NCBI RefSeq assembly: GCF_016906535.1
Contig: NC_057382.1
Span: forward strand, 1,860,001 to 1,924,000
Reading direction: 5' to 3'
From: Rhizoctonia solani
Taxonomy: Eukaryota > Basidiomycota > Agaricomycetes > Cantharellales > Ceratobasidiaceae
Length of the DNA: 64,000 bases
Shown here: in pieces, positions 59,066 through 64,000 of the stretch
Position numbering within the stretch: position 1 is the first letter of the stretch
How the letters are laid out: each line of letters opens with the position of its first letter
Made by a program: the position numbers and the translations under genes
The notes under the pieces: generated by a model
Told to the model about the DNA's origin: nothing
Database searches by the model: none
What the model saw: the letters and a program-made list of their open reading frames with translations, nothing else

Positions 59066-61459
59066 ATGATTAGGCCAACTATCACCACTGGGACTTTATA
59101 TCCTGTTCTCGCCAGGTATCAAGCATGCCTCTCGTGTAGAATACGTAAACAGGTAATCACAAAAGGGCCAAAAAGTTGGTTGCATCTAACAATAAACACA
59201 ACTTGATATTCAGAAATGCGACGCAACTAAACCTGTATGTCAGGAGTGTCTGGCCGTTGGCTCGAGGTGTCAATACCAGAATGAGATGTACCAAACACGG
59301 ACCGAAGCACTTCAAGTAAGTGGAGGTCTGTACCGGCACTGCAAGCCTGCTCTACTTATCAGATTTACATAGCACAAAATCAAGGAGCTTGAAGCTCAAA
59401 TACAGGGACTCGAACACCAAAACCTTGATTTATCTTCACTCCAGAGAGCAGATGGGAATCCTCTGTACCCATCTCCTGGATTATCTTATAGGTCGTCTTG
59501 CTCGCCAGTGTCTCAGGTTCCTATAACACCTCCAGTAGTTACTGACTCTATTGAGGGCGCCATGTCATACTCAATCCGTGATTTGCCTTCCGTGTCCTCT
59601 ATTTTGCCATCAGAGTCACAGCTAAGTCGTGATCAACCAAATTCGGAAGGGCCGGAACCATCGGCTGAGGTCGTGAGGCACCTGTAAGTTTGGATTACTC
59701 GGTACTTCCAATGACACTACCAAATTGACATGTTGCTACTTGTACCTCTAGGCTAGGTGTTTTTGCTGAGCGACGTGTTCAATGTTGTTTTGAACTCGAC
59801 CTGGAGACAGTGTTGCGTGGTCTAGAACCTGGATCTGCTACACCTATTGTACCTGCACTATACTACGCGATGCTCCTTATTGTGAGTAGCTTATGTCCAT
59901 ACGTGGAGTGCACAAGACAACCTCCGTAGAAATATAGGCCTGTCACTTTACCCAAGATCCTGTCTTAAAAATATGGGAGACCGTCTTTGTCCAGCGTGTC
60001 AGATGGGAAATTGACAATAATATCACGCGGTCCCACAGAGGTAGGACACACAACTACAACTCTTTGCACCATTTAGTGTAAGTAGCATTCTCTGGCTGTT
60101 TTCATATTATAACAAAGTATTGAGCAGGGCAATGTTTCTGTTTGGCTTTTATTATTATTTTAAAGGTCGCCTGCTGGAGGGTCATGTCCACACCAGCCAG
60201 GCAACTCGGTTCGCAATGGCACTCGGCTTGCATCGGCTGCATTCGCGTGTCTTCCGGGAAAGTTCTAGACCAAGTAGAACCGCTAGTCGTTTACTTGTAG
60301 AGCCTTGGTATCCGATAGACCAGCATGAGCTTGCAGAAGCTATTAATGTATGGTGGTGAGTCAGACACATTAAAGTCTTCAAGTGTGTGAGTGACATGTG
60401 TTTCTCGGGTCGGAAGGAAGTGCTGCGGTGTAGATATGGCAGGGTCAGCGTTGAATGGGTTACCAGCCTCAATATCCCCAGAGGAAATCACGACGGTTTG
60501 GCCTCGTTTACTCTCGGAGTTTGAACTGGTTCGTTGTTTCAATATAAGCATAGACATTAACTAACGCACCTAGCTGGGCTAAACGTGATACCATCAGGGC
60601 CAAACTATTTCCGATGATCACTACTCAGTCGCGTCTCTTTTCGACCCCGAGTTTACTCATGTAGCCACGGATGTCTCTCAAGATAACGTCAGATGCTTGC
60701 TATCCAAGGCGTGCATCCTAATGATATCTTCTGCCAAACTAGAGACTGAGCGTCTATCTGGTGAGCGGGAAAGAACCGCTAGTTAATCATTTAACATCTG
60801 CTTGTAGGGTTTTATGATCCGGATGAGTGGTGGATGCGATTTGAACGAGTAGATCGGGCTGTAAATCGATTCATGGAAACAATGCCTCCCGTGTATGTGG
60901 GACGAAATAATGAGGAGCTTTCTTATCTGGTAATAGTTCACTGTAAGTTTACAGTATGTTTTGGTGGATGTAACATCAACCGGGTTAACGCCAATATAGC
61001 CGGCATCTATTGCGCGCAAATTCAACTTCACTCTGCCCTCGCCGAGTGTGAGATGAGACAGGCGGCCCAAGATGGTCAACTAAACGACTTCCTAGGAGGC
61101 GTGAGCTACATGAGGTGCACGGAAGCTTGCCGGGCGGCTGCTCTAGCGGCTGCTCTGGTCTTACACATGGACATGAGCAACATGCTGCTTTTTATTGGAA
61201 TAGCATGGGTAAGCGTCTCGGATAAGCTGATTAAGGATATCCCTCGGTTGAGGAGGGCAGGGAAAATTACTCAGGGGCGCGAGAAGGAGCATCAACTAGC
61301 GATTATTGAGAAATGTATGCAGCGAAGTGCCGCAGCATACCCAGTATTTGGTGAGTAAAATACTATTCCAATCATACTCACGGATTGGGTCGATTCCAAC
61401 ACCTTTTAGGCCTCCAGTTGAAACAGATACGATTACTGAAGGAGCAGCAAATTTCTTGA
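59066..61459 (+). CDS. Zn2Cys6 fungal transcription factor, tandem copy 2
   Basis: It starts at the ATG at 59066 (MIRPTITTGTLYPVLARYQA). The zinc cluster reads C-LS-C-RIRKQK-C-DATKPV-C-QE-C-LAVGSR-C, again split by an intron at the same place as in the copy at 55821. The downstream YQNEMYQTRTEALQ matches YQNPLYRSRTRVLQ of copy 1, and the middle domain shares RLLEGHVHTSQATRFAMALG and the INVWW block. The C-terminus is reached by splicing from 61350 to GLQLKQIRLLKEQQIS with a stop at 61457-61459. The two genes are diverged tandem duplicates. Their targets are unknown. Confidence 0.84.
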
Positions 61460-62961
61460 ATCATACCAAGCTCTCCCTCGGAGTGGATTGAGAAGGGCGG
61501 GAGACAAGCATCAGCCACAGGCACAAAGCTGCCACTCTGAGTTATTCTCAAAATTCTATTCGTACGATTACCTTAGCAGGTTCTTATTATCCATTACACC
61601 ATACCTATCCGGACCTGTATCTATTATTTTAACCTTGTCTGCTATGAAATTTACGATTATGAATTTCTACTCAGCCTATTCGACAGCATGATCATATCGA
61701 GAGGCTGGTGCCCATTACAACCATTAATTAAGCCTCCAGAGTCTTGAAGTTCCGTCTGCTCTCATCGCTTCTACAAAGCCTGTTCGCAAACACAAGCTAA
61801 ACTATGCAGCGTGTTGGGAGTAATATCCTTAATCCACATCGTACTTGTTTAGAAAGCCTTTCCCGACCCAATAGAATTCCATTTATCTCTCGTCTGTCGA
61901 AAGCAAGCTAACGACGGCGCAATTGCAGTTCACCTAGAATATCGCTTGAACGCATATATATTTCAGATCTTCATAGAAAGAAAAAACATCATGTGTGTAT
62001 GCACTGTATTATTTACACAGTTGTAAGACTTGAGGACCTAGCCACGGGAGACCAAGGCACAGACTTTGGTTGAGTGGTCCTCAGGCGCGTTCGGCACGGG
62101 ACTTTCGGTTATAATCGATTAACATAGCTATAAGCTGTCAAAGAGAATTCAATGGCTCAGTTATCGGTTATGGTATGCGGCGTAAGAGCAACGGTTCTAT
62201 TCAACTTAGAATCAAAACTAGTGGCGCTCGTCTCATAAAGCGGCCTTTCATATATCACCACAACACATGCCTACCATTTGATCCAATGAAAATTCATTGA
62301 GGTTATACCTACTAAGTGTTTCCATCTGCGAGCTTGATCCTTCGTTGTACTTTCCAGACACCATTACACGGCGAACCCCAAAGTACGGAAAATCCGCATG
62401 ACGTCCAGATTCTGCCAGACATCTGCACCTAAGATCTCAGAATCCGCATTTTTAGGGTCTACCGTGAGTTTTCCATCGTGGCCCTTTTATATATGTACTT
62501 AAGTATATTACACACAAAGTCTCCCCCAACGCTTTTATTGTTCAAGCCCTGATTTGTATCATCAAGCCTATGTGTCGAGTTTGACCTCCATTCCTAGGGG
62601 AGTACCGTGGTTATTGTATATGATATTTATTCCCATTTGGTAATCACCACACCCAGTTATTATCGGGTCAGCCATCGCCATTATATAACTATGCATTCCA
62701 ACTCGTGCGCAAACTGTGCGGCCTGCAATATTCGAGCCTTTCTGTCTCAATAAATAGCATATATCTAATATATTGGCAACAGGATTTCTGCATGGTGTCT
62801 TGCAGCATATCGGAGATAGTCTGCTCATGCAACGCATAACACTTTGTGTTTAGAAATCAGGGAAACATATTATGTCCTTATATCACCAGTAAAACAGGGT
62901 TAGATTCGCATCTCGTTACTGGATGACCAGCCCAATATAACAGGAAAATGGTTAGCCATAG
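61460..62961. other. Intergenic, upstream flank between regulator and FAD oxidase
   Basis: About 1.5 kb. Only the minus-strand small frame at 62568-62837 stands out, and it is listed separately. The rest is AT-rich with no recognisable gene, RNA or repeat. Confidence 0.35.
62568..62837 (-). CDS. Possible small Cys-containing protein
   Basis: An 89-residue frame starting at an ATG at 62837 (MRCMSRLSPICCKTPCRNP) with seven Cys residues and the segment GCGDYQMGINIIYNNHGTPL. No signal peptide is seen in this frame; a missing upstream exon could supply one. I do not recognise it. It could be a chance frame in a gene-poor stretch, so treat it as tentative. Confidence 0.25.
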   Translation of the reverse strand: MRCMSRLSPICCKTPCRNPVANILDICYLLRQKGSNIAGRTVCARVGMHSYIMAMADPIITGCGDYQMGINIIYNNHGTPLGMEVKLDT

Positions 62962-64000
62962 TTAGAAGCGGTAGCCCCCTGCAAGGTTCATAACATTATT
63001 AGGATCGTATTTCTTCTTGAGATCCCTCAAGCGGGGTAGATTGGCACCATAGATACTTAGGAATTAAAAGTTGAGTAAGTATTTAGAAAGTATAAAAGAG
63101 AACATAAACACTTACGAACTGAGGTCCTCATTCGCTGATGCGTAATTGCCGTACTTGATTTGCTTGTCTCCTGCGATGTCCTGGCCTTCAGCAATGGCCT
63201 GCTCTCGGATGACTCTGGTGCTTTCTTCAATCGCATCATGAAACCACTTGTCATCTAGATGGGACACCCATCCAAAGTATAGATTGAGAGGCATAAGGAA
63301 GTCATCGTGTGGGTAAGCCCCGCCCTTGCTTCGCGCGTTCATTGTTGGCAAGAACGGCTCGACATCGTAGGAAATGAACAGGTCGGTCTTGAATTTGAGG
63401 CTAGCTTCTTTTCCCCAGCACTGCAAGATAAAGTCTAGGTATTGGTCATCCCATCCAAGTTGTATGCTTACCTTGCTCTGGTTCAGGACCTGTTCTATGA
63501 TAGGCTGCGAATAGTTCTTTAGCGATACAGTATTGAACGCTGCTCGGAGACCATATGTTGTATTTGCGGGGCTCGCTTGTACCAAGCTAGTGAACGACCG
63601 AGTCTTCACGTCTGAAGTGAAATGGGGTATGGACTGGAACCTTTCGAAGATTCCTGAGGGGGGCGTCGGACCATCGTAGAACATAAGCAATGAAACACCG
63701 GGCTTGACACGCATGTTTAGGTTAGACTTTGCTACAAGACTTATAGGCACCGCCTACCTGCTCCAATAGGAAGTTAAAGGTTGGGATTATCGCAGCCTTG
63801 GGATCTTTAACTTGCTGAGCGAACTCGGTCGACGCTTGAATAACTTTGTCAAGCTGATCGGATGTGAACGTGCTGAGTCCGCCCCAAACTTGGCCTTGGG
63901 GGAATGCGCGTAAAGTGAATTTTGTGACAATGCCAAAGTTATTAAATCCGCCCTGTTATCTACGGTAAGACTTGGGTGAATTGAGAGCCAAATAAATATA
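62962..64000 (-). CDS. FAD-linked oxidase (PCMH/berberine-bridge type), 3' part
   Basis: The C-terminal half of a secreted-type FAD oxidoreductase that runs off the right edge. Near the edge, GGFNNFGIVTKFTLRAFPQG is the end of the FAD-binding PCMH domain. The substrate domain follows (GWDDQYLDFILQCWGKEASL, FGWVSHLDDKWFHDAIEEST). The last exon encodes the berberine-bridge C-terminal signature KKKYDPNNVMNLAGGYRF with a stop at 62962-62964. Enzymes of this family oxidise carbohydrates or secondary metabolites and often have a covalently bound flavin; those residues lie outside the window. At least three introns are visible. Confidence 0.88.

Noticed and set aside
1..64000. Transposons or retroelements
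   Set aside because: I saw no reverse transcriptase, transposase or integrase motif and no long terminal repeat pair by eye; a RepeatMasker run would be needed to exclude small remnants.

Overview
The window is nuclear DNA of a filamentous basidiomycete, most likely an agaricomycete. The genes are densely packed and cut by many introns of about 45-65 nt with GT-AG borders. The gene set includes basidiomycete-style F-box-like proteins, a GPI-type aspartic protease, a SPA2 polarity scaffold, tandem Zn2Cys6 regulators and a berberine-bridge-type FAD oxidase. A Rhizoctonia/Ceratobasidium-like genome is my best guess, but that is inference from style and not a database result. Coordinates of spliced genes run from start codon to stop codon; introns lie inside.

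1-14,360 is a tRNA-rich, gene-poor area. It holds five intron-bearing tRNA-Asp(GTC) genes, three intron-bearing tRNA-Gly(GCC) genes, the ten-exon arginine-pathway carbamoyl-phosphate synthase large subunit (2134-6111), and two tandem minus-strand MFS transporters that are clear duplicates. 14,858-22,571 holds a secreted RNase T2 with an apparent one-base frameshift, an unrecognised minus-strand gene, DPH5 (diphthamide synthesis), a membrane-anchored beta-repeat protein and LSM4.

22,720-31,066 holds a LYR-motif protein divergent from LSM4, an arrestin-like protein, an F-box protein with a WD/beta-propeller-like body, a histidine phosphatase and a secreted Ser/Thr-rich protein. 31,150-39,390 holds the ribosome-biogenesis factor MAK21/NOC1, a second arrestin-like protein and a GPI-anchored aspartic protease. 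40,272-43,725 is a head-to-head pair of F-box-like paralogues. 44,337-54,483 holds a MARVEL-like membrane protein, 3-ketoacyl-CoA reductase divergent from PEX1, and SPA2. 55,821-61,459 is a tandem pair of Zn2Cys6 transcription factors. The right edge holds the 3' part of an FAD-linked oxidase.

Most genes are ordinary conserved housekeeping genes. The parts most worth a second look are the intron-bearing tRNA islands, the lineage-type paralogue pairs (MFS, arrestin, F-box, Zn2Cys6), the frameshift in RNase T2, the degenerate first AAA domain of PEX1, a 15-nt microexon and an ATG-only coding exon. I found no convincing mobile element, CRISPR array or clearly novel multi-gene system.
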